Of a stretch of DNA of 35,006 nucleotides, positions 15,795 through 23,519 are shown piece after piece. Origin of the DNA: Thermoplasmata archaeon (GTDB lineage Archaea; Thermoplasmatota; Thermoplasmata; Thermoplasmatales; Thermoplasmataceae); assembly GCA_021797385.1 (NCBI GenBank), contig JAJZZW010000004.1, forward strand, positions 1 through 35,006, read 5' to 3'. Position 1 is the first letter of the stretch. Each line of letters starts with the position of its first letter. Below the pieces are notes generated by a model. The model worked only from the letters and a program-made list of their open reading frames with translations, was not told where the DNA came from and did no database searches. The position numbers and the translations under genes were made by a program.

Positions 15795-16940
15795 TTATCT
15801 TTCTATTTTCATTTCTGATTTTGCGCCTTTGTCCTCTATGGTCTGGAATTTTGGTGCAAGTTTTTCAAGTATTTTAGGAAGAGCTGTATATTCCATATCC
15901 TCATCCGGAAGCCTGTGTGGTTCAAATACGCCCATTCTTCTCATGTAGTTGGCCATATTTAACGCCTCTGTTCTTGCAAAGTCAAAAGCCACATCATCAA
16001 ACATATCAACCGGACCAACAAGCTTTCCATCCTTCATAGTGAATCCAAGCGCCACAACTCTCGGAGGGCCGTCAAATCTGGTCATTTTAGCATTATTCAT
16101 TCCAACTGGCATCATAGGTCCGTTGAAGGAACCTCTCATCCATCCTGATACAAGGTAAGAATTTGCGAATGGCTCCAGTGCCTCTCCGGATGCTGGCAAA
16201 CCTGATTGTATTCTCACTATACCTGCTGGATCATCCTTGCCGACATATTCGCCTGCTATAAATGACAATTTATCTGTTGTTATGACTGCGACGTTCTCAT
16301 CCGGTAGTTTTGTATGTGTATCTTTTGTAAACACTCTTTTTATGACATATTTGCTCTTTGATCCTATGAACGCAAGAAGATCATATGTGTCCTCAGGGAG
16401 AGATAAGTATATCTTCTTTCCATTGTATATATCCCATACTTCGAATTTGAATCCCATGTGCATATTCGGGTCTATTACCAATCCCGGTGTGCTGAATGGG
16501 TCTCCGAACATTTTGTATATGGGATAATTGAATGCCCCCGGTTCGGTTTTATCCATCATATAGACTATGAATGGTTCAGCCTTTCTGGGTGTAATTTCAA
16601 GTTCTGCAACACCCGGGCCCATACCTTTAATGTTACCGGAAAATGCATCTTTCAATAAGTCCTGGCCGGCACCATAGAGGCCAACCTTTTTTGCAACTTC
16701 TGTTCCTGCCTTGAAAGCATTCCAGGCAAGCCCGTGGATTTCGGGATTGTCAGTTCCTCTTGTATGTACCATGGTGATCTGGATATCATCGCCTATGTGT
16801 GATATATGGAAATCTGAAATCAAACCTTCGGAATGGTTTTTTACATAACTTTCTACTGCATCAACAACAGGTTGGTATACAACTGTGTGTCCAGGCAAAC
16901 TACCTATATCTGCCTTGATATGTGAAATTGTTGTTTTCAT
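15795..16940 (-). CDS. fbp: Fructose-1,6-bisphosphate aldolase/phosphatase (bifunctional, class V FBPase)
   Basis: A 381-residue enzyme of the archaeal bifunctional family that condenses triose phosphates to fructose 1,6-bisphosphate and dephosphorylates it to fructose 6-phosphate, driving gluconeogenesis one way. Recognisable segments are the N-terminal TTISHIKADIGSLPGHT, HIGDDIQITMVHTRGTDN with metal-binding acidic residues, GLYGAGQDLLKDAFSGN, GMGPGVAE, the lysine-bearing substrate loop near YNGKKIYLSLPEDTYD, and the RFDGPPRVVALGF region. Length and all blocks agree with a complete enzyme. It appears to be a single-gene transcript with a TATA-like box (minus strand, 16964-16972) 24-32 bases upstream. 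Confidence 0.95.
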   Translation of the reverse strand: MKTTISHIKADIGSLPGHTVVYQPVVDAVESYVKNHSEGLISDFHISHIGDDIQITMVHTRGTDNPEIHGLAWNAFKAGTEVAKKVGLYGAGQDLLKDAFSGNIKGMGPGVAELEITPRKAEPFIVYMMDKTEPGAFNYPIYKMFGDPFSTPGLVIDPNMHMGFKFEVWDIYNGKKIYLSLPEDTYDLLAFIGSKSKYVIKRVFTKDTHTKLPDENVAVITTDKLSFIAGEYVGKDDPAGIVRIQSGLPASGEALEPFANSYLVSGWMRGSFNGPMMPVGMNNAKMTRFDGPPRVVALGFTMKDGKLVGPVDMFDDVAFDFARTEALNMANYMRRMGVFEPHRLPDEDMEYTALPKILEKLAPKFQTIEDKGAKSEMKIER

Positions 16941-16963
16941 AATTTATCTATATTGATTATAAC

Positions 16964-16972
16964 TATTAAATT
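16964..16972 (-). promoter_or_regulatory. TATA-like box of fbp
   Basis: Minus-strand AATTTAAT(A) lies 24-32 bases before the ATG at 16940. Confidence 0.5.
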
Positions 16973-17032
16973 TTATGTTAAATTTTTTATCAATTTTGCC
17001 ATAATTTTTTATTTCAAAGAATTTTCTCAAAA

Positions 17033-17047
17033 ACTATAAACTATAGT
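17033..17047. repeat. short inverted repeat between the flavoprotein gene and fbp
   Basis: ACTATA and TATAGT form 6-base arms around AAC. It lies 37 bases past the flavoprotein stop and about 93 bases upstream of the fbp start, within an AT-rich 143-base gap. It could help terminate the flavoprotein transcript or bind a regulator of fbp. The evidence is weak. Confidence 0.25.
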
Positions 17048-17083
17048 CCAAATCACCTTATTAATTGTCAAAAAACTTAAATA

Positions 17084-18076
17084 TTAAAGTTCTTTCACTC
17101 TATTAACTGTTAATGCCACTGCAGCGTCTTTTATTATTCTCGCCGCAATCCCGTGAATAAATGTATTTCCAACAGTTCCAAAATAATTTTTACCCACCCG
17201 TATAATATTTGCAAAGTTGTTCGGCATAAATTTGTTTTTTCCTCCCATAGCATTTTCCATGGCCAGGATTCCGGATGAACGTGCAATTATTGCTGACATG
17301 GGAATAAAATTTCCACTGTCCACAAACATTGAGTCTCCGCATGCATAAACATCAGGGTAGTCAACTGACTGGAGATAGGAATTTACAATTATTCTTGAAT
17401 TTTTTATTTTTATATCCTGTATACTGTCAGGCAGATTTCCTGTAAAACCTCCTGCAAAAATTGTCAGATCTGAATTATATTGTTTTACACCGGTTATTAC
17501 ACTATCCTTTTTTACTTCCACCACAGGGTTTTCCACCTCTATATTTACTCCAGAGTCCAAAAGCAACTCTGTGGCCGTTTCAGTAAACTTTGCAGGCAGC
17601 CCTGACAGAATTTCCTTTCCTGCCTCCAGTATCGTAACCCTCTTTCCACCTATCGCTCCGGCAAGCTCTACTCCAAGATATCCTCCACCTATAATCACAA
17701 TATGCTTCTTTTTAGGGATTTCTTTTTTTAAATCAATAGCATCATCGTAACTTGAAAAACCGTGAATGTAGCGGGAACCCTTTATAAAATCATAATTCTG
17801 CGAATGCCCGAGGGCCATTATAACCTTATCATAGGCAATATCTTTTTTCTGTAAATGGATTGTTCTGCTTTCAAAATCTATGCTCCTTACATTATCCATA
17901 TAATCCAGAGGTCTGGGAATTTTAGGATAATCCGTATTATTTCCTGAGAATATATCAATAATTCTGGGTGCCATTGTCAAATACGGGTTTTTATCCACCA
18001 ACATGCCTTTTCTATTTCTCAACTTAGCGGAGATACCGGCAATACCGCCACCCAGAATTACTATTCTTTCACCCAT
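17084..18076 (-). CDS. FAD-dependent pyridine nucleotide-disulfide oxidoreductase, NDH-2/SQR-like
   Basis: A 330-residue flavoprotein with two dinucleotide folds: an N-terminal FAD site IVILGGGIAGISA (5-17), a second one HIVIIGGGYLGVELAG (about 129-144), and a C-terminal FAD-contact motif VYACGDSMF. This arrangement is shared by type II NADH dehydrogenases and related quinone reductases. It is about 60-70 residues shorter than typical NDH-2 and the spacer after the first glycine motif is compact. The conserved cysteine pair of sulfide:quinone reductases is not evident, so an NAD(P)H:quinone or ferredoxin/rubredoxin reductase-like role is more likely than SQR. The C-terminus is amphipathic and could lie on the membrane. 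Confidence 0.75.
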   Translation of the reverse strand: MGERIVILGGGIAGISAKLRNRKGMLVDKNPYLTMAPRIIDIFSGNNTDYPKIPRPLDYMDNVRSIDFESRTIHLQKKDIAYDKVIMALGHSQNYDFIKGSRYIHGFSSYDDAIDLKKEIPKKKHIVIIGGGYLGVELAGAIGGKRVTILEAGKEILSGLPAKFTETATELLLDSGVNIEVENPVVEVKKDSVITGVKQYNSDLTIFAGGFTGNLPDSIQDIKIKNSRIIVNSYLQSVDYPDVYACGDSMFVDSGNFIPMSAIIARSSGILAMENAMGGKNKFMPNNFANIIRVGKNYFGTVGNTFIHGIAARIIKDAAVALTVNRVKEL

Positions 18077-18190
18077 CTGTTTCCCGTGGCAATACCAAAT
18101 TGTTTTATTAATTTTCCGAGGATATATTATCTTAAAAAATTATTTGTATATTGATATAAGCCCGTATCAATATTTAAATCATGAAAGTGA

Positions 18191-18447
18191 GAAGTGCCAT
18201 ACCGAGATGAAGGGGATGAGAGTATAAAGTATATGGGCAATCAAGATATTTCATACTTTAGGTATAAATTTTATAGAATTCACGTTTGGAAGGTAATTGG
18301 CCAGTGCCATTTGGCAAGCTGGACCCACGCATTAGCGTTGGTAGGAAATCACTTTATAAGGGTAATATTCTTAGAAATCCTGAATATTCTCATTTAGCGG
18401 GAGAAGAATTCTATTTAATTATTGGAAAATTTCTACAAAATAATTAA
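18191..18447 (+). pseudogene. frameshifted 3' relic of an unidentified gene
   Basis: This 400-base gap without an intact gene contains two adjoining coding-like stretches in different frames. Frame one (from 18191) reads VPYRDEGDESIKYMGN then QDISYFRYKFYRI. A -1 type shift near 18276-18288 leads into SRLEGNWPVPFGKLDP, then RISVGRKSLYKGN, then RNPEYSHLAGEEFYLIIGKF, ending in TAA at 18445-18447. The second stretch has the balanced composition of a conserved protein end rather than random AT-rich translation. There is no usable start and a stop lies just upstream, so the 5' part is missing. I cannot name the parent family. It is followed directly by the promoter of the coiled-coil gene. Confidence 0.5.
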
Positions 18448-18450
18448 TAA

Positions 18451-18457
18451 TTAAATA
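18451..18457 (+). promoter_or_regulatory. TATA-like box of the coiled-coil protein gene
   Basis: TTAAATA lies 21-27 bases before the ATG at 18478, consistent with a leaderless transcript. Confidence 0.5.
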
Positions 18458-18477
18458 TAATGAAATGATGAGTTATC

Positions 18478-19542
18478 ATGAATGAAAACGATTTAAATGA
18501 ACTAAAAAATATTTTTTCATATCTTGTAGACTCGTTTTCATATGAAGTAGAAAGGGATAAAAAAGCTGAAAAAACAGTAGAAATAACAAAGGCATTGGAG
18601 AATGATAAAAGAGCCATAGAATCATTGAAAGACCAAATCAAAAATGTGATTGACCAGTTTGTTTCCAATTATAAGGATTTCGGGGAGTATGAAAACAGGA
18701 TACTTGAATCAATCAATACCTATTCAGAACAGTTCTTTACAAGCAATTCCCATAATGCACTTTCGGAAATTTCCGATCTGAAAGCCGGGATTGATAAGGC
18801 TATAGAAAACGGCATCAAAATCATGGAAACATTCCTCTCCCTGAATCCCTTTACAATATTGAATTCTGAGATTAATATAACCATAAAAGAAGATACTCCG
18901 GAAATCAGGGAATACATAAATTCCAGCTATGGCATCTCATATGTGTTTTTGCTGAATTGGAATGAAAGCCAGTTCATGCACAACCCATTTTTCGCATCAC
19001 TTTATAATGGCATCCGAATTCCGGTTTCTATAAACGGTGAGGATATAATATATGAAAACCTCGATGGTTACCATATGGTATCAGCATCTATAAAAAGAGG
19101 AAAAATGGAATGCAGTTTTGTTAGATCCCGGGAAGAAAAAAGTTTTAATTTTGTATTTGAAAATGCCGCTTCTGCAATTGTCATAACATTTCAAAATTCT
19201 GGGAACGCTATCAGCATTCTTGATAACGAAGAACTGCTGAAACATACTGATTTGAAGATACTCAGTGATGCCCTGGAAAAATTGTTCAGCGAGATCATGG
19301 GGCTCGAAACAAAAAATAAGAAACTTATCTCACTCAAGTTGGATGATAATGAATTGCTTGACAATATGGAATTTGATAAAATATTTTACAGGATAATAGA
19401 ATCTGATTCCATAAAATCCCTGGTGCAGGCCCTGCCGGAAACAAGTGAAAATCCTGACGATCTTTCAAAGGACTTCATAAGGCAGCGAATACACACAATC
19501 GGGAAGGATCAGGATTATATTCTTTCAACCCTTTTTGGATGA
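18478..19542 (+). CDS. hypothetical protein with N-terminal coiled coil
   Basis: I do not recognise this 354-residue protein. Residues 1-115 are rich in Glu, Lys, Asn and Ile with heptad-like spacing and look like long helices or coiled coil (for example KAEKTVEITKALENDKRAIE and SLKDQIKNVIDQF). A middle region of about 120-245 is predicted beta-rich, with SSYGISYVFLLNW and SINGEDIIYENLDGYHM. The C-terminal part, 250-354, is helical and acidic, ending DYILSTLFG. There are no membrane helices, no signal peptide, no cysteine pairs and no nucleotide-binding motif. The gene stands alone after a decayed gene, and its last 18 bases overlap the convergent cbiF. It may be a lineage-specific protein. 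Confidence 0.7.
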   Translation: MNENDLNELKNIFSYLVDSFSYEVERDKKAEKTVEITKALENDKRAIESLKDQIKNVIDQFVSNYKDFGEYENRILESINTYSEQFFTSNSHNALSEISDLKAGIDKAIENGIKIMETFLSLNPFTILNSEINITIKEDTPEIREYINSSYGISYVFLLNWNESQFMHNPFFASLYNGIRIPVSINGEDIIYENLDGYHMVSASIKRGKMECSFVRSREEKSFNFVFENAASAIVITFQNSGNAISILDNEELLKHTDLKILSDALEKLFSEIMGLETKNKKLISLKLDDNELLDNMEFDKIFYRIIESDSIKSLVQALPETSENPDDLSKDFIRQRIHTIGKDQDYILSTLFG

Positions 19543-20283
19543 TTTCCTGAATAGATGTGTAAAATCAGGATTATATAGATAAGATTTCTTGTCAGAATAA
19601 TATGATACATTCCCACCGACCATTATCAGTGCCTGCCTGTTTATTTTATTTTCAAACATGGCATGTTCCAGGTCCCCTATACTGGATATTATGATTTTTT
19701 CATCCGGCCAGGATACTCTGTACGCTATAACTGCCCGGTCTTCCGGTGAATACCCAGCACTTATCAGTTTTTCACTTACCTTTTTAGCGTTGGAAGCGCT
19801 TAGAAATATTGCAAGTGATGTCTTATGGGCAGCCAGTAATTCCAGGTCCTCCTTTTCAAAATGCTCTGTTCTTCTGGGCACCCGGGTCAGTATAATTGTC
19901 TGTGTAGTGCCGGGAGCTGTCAGTTCCATTCCCATGGTTGCAGCGGCTGCAAATACCGAGCTTATTCCCGGGATAATCTCGAATACCATGCCATTTTCCC
20001 TGAAAAATTGCATCTCATCATTGATGGCACCGTATACCGATGGGTCTCCGCTGTGGAGCCTCACAATATCTTTTGCATCATCATAATATTTCTTCACTGT
20101 CTTATTGATTTCATCTATATCCATTGTTGAAGTTTTTATTATAGTTTCTGCCCTGCTATCCCTGAAAATATCTGGATTGACAAGTGAATCTGCGTAAATT
20201 ATCACATCGGATGCATCTATGAGCCTTTTAGCCTTTACAGTAAGCAGTTCAGGATCTCCCGGGCCTGCACCAATTATATGTAT
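19525..20283 (-). CDS. cbiF: Cobalt-precorrin-4 / precorrin-4 C11-methyltransferase (CbiF/CobM), apparent ATA start
   Basis: The family N-terminus HIIGAGPGDPELLTVKA is encoded upstream of the first GTG (20205), so the GTG cannot be the true start. No ATG, GTG or TTG exists in frame between a stop in the cbiL coding region and this motif. A perfect GGTGAT at 20290-20295 lies six bases before an ATA at 20281-20283, giving a 252-residue protein, the normal CbiF length. Later motifs VRLHSGDPSVYGA, IPGISSVFAAAA and LTAPGTTQTIILTR identify CbiF, which methylates C11 of the corrin ring from SAM. It overlaps cbiL by 10 bases as last gene of the corrinoid operon. An ATA start or a sequence error are the alternatives. 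Confidence 0.88.
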   Translation of the reverse strand: MHIIGAGPGDPELLTVKAKRLIDASDVIIYADSLVNPDIFRDSRAETIIKTSTMDIDEINKTVKKYYDDAKDIVRLHSGDPSVYGAINDEMQFFRENGMVFEIIPGISSVFAAAATMGMELTAPGTTQTIILTRVPRRTEHFEKEDLELLAAHKTSLAIFLSASNAKKVSEKLISAGYSPEDRAVIAYRVSWPDEKIIISSIGDLEHAMFENKINRQALIMVGGNVSYYSDKKSYLYNPDFTHLFRKSSKKG

Positions 20284-20933
20284 CGTTTTATCACCACTAT
20301 AGTCATATAATCCCTAATATCATCAATATTCTTATAAATTCTTTCTTTATCCGTGGATACATAACTCATTATATAATAATCATTTATCCTGTATTTTGTT
20401 ATAATCTCTTTTATTATCTTCTTTGCCCGTATAGCCTTATATATAACGGTGTTCTGGTTTTCCATGATCTTTTCTTCCATATATCCATAATCGTCTATGG
20501 CAGGAACTATCTGCAATGGCTCATCCTTTGTTGCAAGAATAATTTTCAAAGCAGCGGAAATGCCGTTCATGGAGCTTATGCCCGGTATTACTGTATATTC
20601 AATATTTAGAAAGGGCATTATATCAAGAAACGTGCTGTATAGCATTGGTTCGCCCTCCACGGCATAAACCGTTCTGGTCCCTCTTTTACAGGACTCTGTT
20701 ATAATTTTCCCATATCCGGCGCAAATATCCTTTATTCCTGCATTTCCGATAGGGAACTGCATGGGCCTCAACTTGGATTTATCTATTTTCATACCATTGA
20801 GTATATTTTCTGCGGAGTTCAATGAAGTTTTCGGGTAAAAAATTATCTCAGCATCCATCAAGGCTCTGTATCCTTTCATTGTTACCAGTTCAGGGTCTCC
20901 CGGTCCGAGTCCCACAACCGTGAACTTATTCAT
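20274..20933 (-). CDS. cbiL: Precorrin-2 / cobalt-factor II C20-methyltransferase (CbiL/CobI)
   Basis: A 219-residue tetrapyrrole methylase. The N-terminal SAM loop is VVGLGPGDPELVTMKG (7-22), followed by the CbiL-specific EIIFYPKTS, the second loop YAVEGEPMLYSTFLDI and VIPGISSMNGISAA. It adds the C20 methyl group after the SUMT product. The ATG at 20933 overlaps the end of cbiE-cbiT by eight bases and has GGTGGT five bases upstream, so translation is coupled. The C-terminus (DYMTIVVIKRYI) corresponds to the normal end of the fold, which argues against an obligate fusion to cbiF. Confidence 0.9.
   Translation of the reverse strand: MNKFTVVGLGPGDPELVTMKGYRALMDAEIIFYPKTSLNSAENILNGMKIDKSKLRPMQFPIGNAGIKDICAGYGKIITESCKRGTRTVYAVEGEPMLYSTFLDIMPFLNIEYTVIPGISSMNGISAALKIILATKDEPLQIVPAIDDYGYMEEKIMENQNTVIYKAIRAKKIIKEIITKYRINDYYIMSYVSTDKERIYKNIDDIRDYMTIVVIKRYI
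20290..20295 (-). promoter_or_regulatory. Shine-Dalgarno GGTGAT of cbiF
   Basis: Within the 3' end of cbiL the minus strand reads GGTGAT, complementary to the AUCACC of archaeal 16S rRNA 3' ends. It is six bases ahead of the ATA proposed as the cbiF start. The same GGTGA(T) motif precedes the ATGs of the DUF1641 gene (24653-24658) and the VWA gene (26387-26391). Confidence 0.55.
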
Positions 20934-22119
20934 TTTTTACCACCCTAATTATGTAAATCTGATCCATTGGTACAAACCTTGTATATTTCGAAACAGGAGT
21001 TAATTTTGATATATTTATTTGACTGATATCCGCCTTTAATTTCATAGATTTAATATAATCCATGGCCCTCTGGAAATTTTCGATAGTCGTCAGGTTGATA
21101 ACCATCCTACCATCTATTTTTAGCCTTTTATATGAATAATCCATGATTTCCCGGATTTGGCCGGAAGAACCTCCAATGAATATTGCATCAGGATCAGGCA
21201 GCTGATGGAGTATCTCAGGTGCAATTCCGTTTATGATTTTTATATCGCAGCCGCTCATTTCCATATTTGATTGAATATTTTTACAGAGTTCTGCATCTTT
21301 TTCTATTGCATATATCTCTCCCTCTGTATCGGTGAAAGAGGCGGCTATGGCAAGAGATCCCGATCCTGAGCCTATATCCCATAAAATTGTATTCTTATCA
21401 ATATCCAGGTCGGATAATGATATATCCCTCACCTCTTTTTTTGTGATATTCCCATTCCTCTTTGTAAATCCGCTATCATCGGGCATAGAAATTTTATATT
21501 CCGATTCCGCCGTGAGTATCATTATATTGAGCGGATCAAATTCCCTGCCTTTGAGTTCCTCTATGGAATAACTACCAGATTTTTCATTGCTGTATCCCAT
21601 ATTTTCGAATACATGTGCCCGGTATGAAGTCAATCCAAATCTTATCATATAGTCTGCTATAGTAGATGGTGTGTTCACGGTATCCGTAAATATCACGATT
21701 TTATATTTATTCCGAATTTTCTGTGCCAGTCCCTGTATGTTTCTTCCATGGAGGCTGACAGTATAAATTGCACTGGAATCCATTGCAATTCTTGAAAGAG
21801 CTACCTGCATGGAACTCACCTCAGGAATGATTTCAATTTCATTTCCAGGATAATTTTCGCTGATATATTTTCCTATCCCATAAAACAAAGGGTCCCCGGT
21901 GGCAACTACGGTTATTTTTTTACCTGATTTATACGCATTTTCCATATCAATTCTGAATTTTTTGAATTCGCCGATATCAACAATTAACTTATTCGTTGCT
22001 TCAAAGAACTCCCTGTTGCGGTGACCGGAAAATATTATATCAGAGTCATTCAGGCATTCTACTGCCTCGTGGCACAGTGGTTTCCCAGGAAAAACCCCGA
22101 TTACGTTAATTCTTTTCAT
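20926..22119 (-). CDS. cbiET: CbiE-CbiT fusion: C5 and C15 methyltransferase/decarboxylase of corrin synthesis (CobL-like)
   Basis: From the ATG at 22119 this is 397 residues; a TTG at 22143 would add eight. The ATG is preferred because GGTGGA lies four bases before it. The N-terminal half is CbiE: INVIGVFPGKPLCHEAVE, the GHRNREFF segment, ATGDPLFYGIGKYI, and EVSSMQVALSRI. The C-terminal half from about residue 220 is CbiT, a class I SAM methyltransferase with WDIGSGSGSLAI and FIGGSSGQIREIM. Together they methylate C5 and C15 and remove the acetate carboxyl at C12. The fusion equals CobL of the aerobic route but also occurs in anaerobic organisms. It overlaps the SUMT gene by 14 bases. Confidence 0.9.
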   Translation of the reverse strand: MKRINVIGVFPGKPLCHEAVECLNDSDIIFSGHRNREFFEATNKLIVDIGEFKKFRIDMENAYKSGKKITVVATGDPLFYGIGKYISENYPGNEIEIIPEVSSMQVALSRIAMDSSAIYTVSLHGRNIQGLAQKIRNKYKIVIFTDTVNTPSTIADYMIRFGLTSYRAHVFENMGYSNEKSGSYSIEELKGREFDPLNIMILTAESEYKISMPDDSGFTKRNGNITKKEVRDISLSDLDIDKNTILWDIGSGSGSLAIAASFTDTEGEIYAIEKDAELCKNIQSNMEMSGCDIKIINGIAPEILHQLPDPDAIFIGGSSGQIREIMDYSYKRLKIDGRMVINLTTIENFQRAMDYIKSMKLKADISQINISKLTPVSKYTRFVPMDQIYIIRVVKNE

Positions 22120-23395
22120 ATATTCCACCGAAAAATGATACAATTTTTTTCTCTATTTCATCATAAGGATATTCAATTCGCATTACAGGTATTCTGTCAG
22201 AAATTTTGATCTCAGGGGGCAGGGATTCAGATTTACCTGCAAGCACTATAAGGTCTGATTTGTCCAGATAATCTTCAATGTATCCGTTGAAGTTATTTTT
22301 TTGAAGTTTTGCTATATCAATTTCTCCAGAATTTCCATAGCCCAATTTAATATAACTTCCATCTATCTCTGATATGTCAACTAAATTAAAAATCCCGTAC
22401 TTTTTCAATAATCCTTTTCCAATTTGATCCGTTGCTATTTTGCCCGCATCCCTTAAATCGAATTTATTCCATATTAATGTATCAAAAAAGGCCTGTACAT
22501 ATCTTCCTTCAATGGCAATGTTTTTACCGCAAAGTGAGTGCACATCTATTTTAACCGGGAATATCTGCGATTCTTTAATTTTAAAAATAGTGAATCCCTT
22601 ACTTTCGAGATAATCTAATGGTGGACTATAAAAATCATAAAAAATTGATATGGTTTTTCCGGAGTACTCTCTGTTTTCAATTATCTGGAATTCCCTGTGA
22701 TAATTAACAACATTCCCAACAACGATAATTGAAGGTGATCCATTATATTTATAATCTATTTTTTCAAGGGTACCGCTAAAGGTTTTTTGATAATTATATG
22801 TTCCATTTTCAATTATGGCCACGGGGGTTTCCTTCCTGTAACCTGCTGATAGTAGTTTTTTGATTATGTCCATTAAATTGTAAGCTCCCATAAAAATTAC
22901 CAGTGTATACATGTTGCACTGAAATTCATGGCAATCTGGAATGCTAAGATTCTCTACACTGTTGCCTGTTGTAACTATCACCCCGTGGTTCACATTCCTG
23001 TGTGTTAGTGGTATCCCTGAAAATTCCGGCACGGAAATTAAGGCAGAAACTCCGGGAATTATTTCATATTCTATGCCATTCTTTTTCAGTTCCTCTATTT
23101 CTTCCCCTCCCCTGCCGAATAAAAATGGGTCTCCACCCTTCAGTCTAACAACTATATTTTTTATTAATGATTCACGGACTATTATACTGTTAATTTCTTC
23201 CTGTGATATTCTCTTGATATAGGGTTTTTTGCCTACATAAATTTTATCGCATCCCGGTTTTGCCATATCAAGAATCTCTGGATTTATCAGATGATCATAA
23301 ATTAGGGCGTCTGCCATGCCAATTATTTTTGCCCCAGCAATAGTAAGCATATCCTTATTTCCCGGTCCGCAACCGACTATGTACGCCTTTCCCAT
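22106..23395 (-). CDS. cobA-hemD: Uroporphyrinogen-III C-methyltransferase fused to a divergent HemD-like domain
   Basis: From the ATG at 23395 this is 429 residues; a GTG at 23440 would add 15 that do not look like family sequence. A CATATATTA box at about 23413-23422 supports the ATG. Residues 1-240 are SUMT: YIVGCGPGNKDMLTIAG, DALIYDHLINPEIL, VRLKGGDPFLFGRGGEE, IIPGVSALISVPEFSGIPLTHR (split here as PGVSALISVPEFSG then IPLTHR) and VVVGN-type end. It makes precorrin-2 from uroporphyrinogen III. The remaining 190 residues resemble uroporphyrinogen III synthase only near AGKIATDQIGKGLLKKYGI (HemD IG..TA..L...G). The N-lobe is short, so activity is uncertain. It heads the cbi operon. Confidence 0.85.
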   Translation of the reverse strand: MGKAYIVGCGPGNKDMLTIAGAKIIGMADALIYDHLINPEILDMAKPGCDKIYVGKKPYIKRISQEEINSIIVRESLIKNIVVRLKGGDPFLFGRGGEEIEELKKNGIEYEIIPGVSALISVPEFSGIPLTHRNVNHGVIVTTGNSVENLSIPDCHEFQCNMYTLVIFMGAYNLMDIIKKLLSAGYRKETPVAIIENGTYNYQKTFSGTLEKIDYKYNGSPSIIVVGNVVNYHREFQIIENREYSGKTISIFYDFYSPPLDYLESKGFTIFKIKESQIFPVKIDVHSLCGKNIAIEGRYVQAFFDTLIWNKFDLRDAGKIATDQIGKGLLKKYGIFNLVDISEIDGSYIKLGYGNSGEIDIAKLQKNNFNGYIEDYLDKSDLIVLAGKSESLPPEIKISDRIPVMRIEYPYDEIEKKIVSFFGGIYEKN

Positions 23396-23412
23396 CAATG
23401 GGTTATTTTGAA

Positions 23413-23422
23413 CTAATATATG
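23413..23422 (-). promoter_or_regulatory. TATA-like box of the corrinoid operon
   Basis: Minus-strand CATATATTA lies 18-27 bases before the ATG at 23395. A second AT-rich box, TTTAAA at about 23452-23457, could serve a longer leader instead. Confidence 0.35.
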
Positions 23423-23491
23423 ATTTTGCTCATTAAACACTTAAACTGTCTTTTAAATTCCATCTACATAAACCTTTTGCTCAGGAAATAA

Positions 23492-23499
23492 TTTAAATA
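23492..23499 (+). promoter_or_regulatory. TATA-like box of the SQR-DUF1641 operon
   Basis: TTTAAATA lies 21-28 bases before the ATG at 23520, divergent from the corrinoid operon. Confidence 0.6.
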
Positions 23500-23519
23500 A
23501 ACATATACACTTATCATGT

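Noticed and set aside
17084..18076. Naming the 330-residue flavoprotein a sulfide:quinone oxidoreductase
   Set aside because: The redox cysteine pair expected for SQR is not evident; NDH-2-like is the safer description.
18194..18397. 67-codon open frame starting with GTG in the gap before the coiled-coil gene
   Set aside because: Its second half is out of frame with the conserved-looking sequence that ends at 18447, so it is better explained as part of a frameshifted relic.
20205..20283. GTG at 20205 as the cbiF start
   Set aside because: It would remove the N-terminal SAM-binding loop (IIGAGPGDPELL), which is present in frame upstream.
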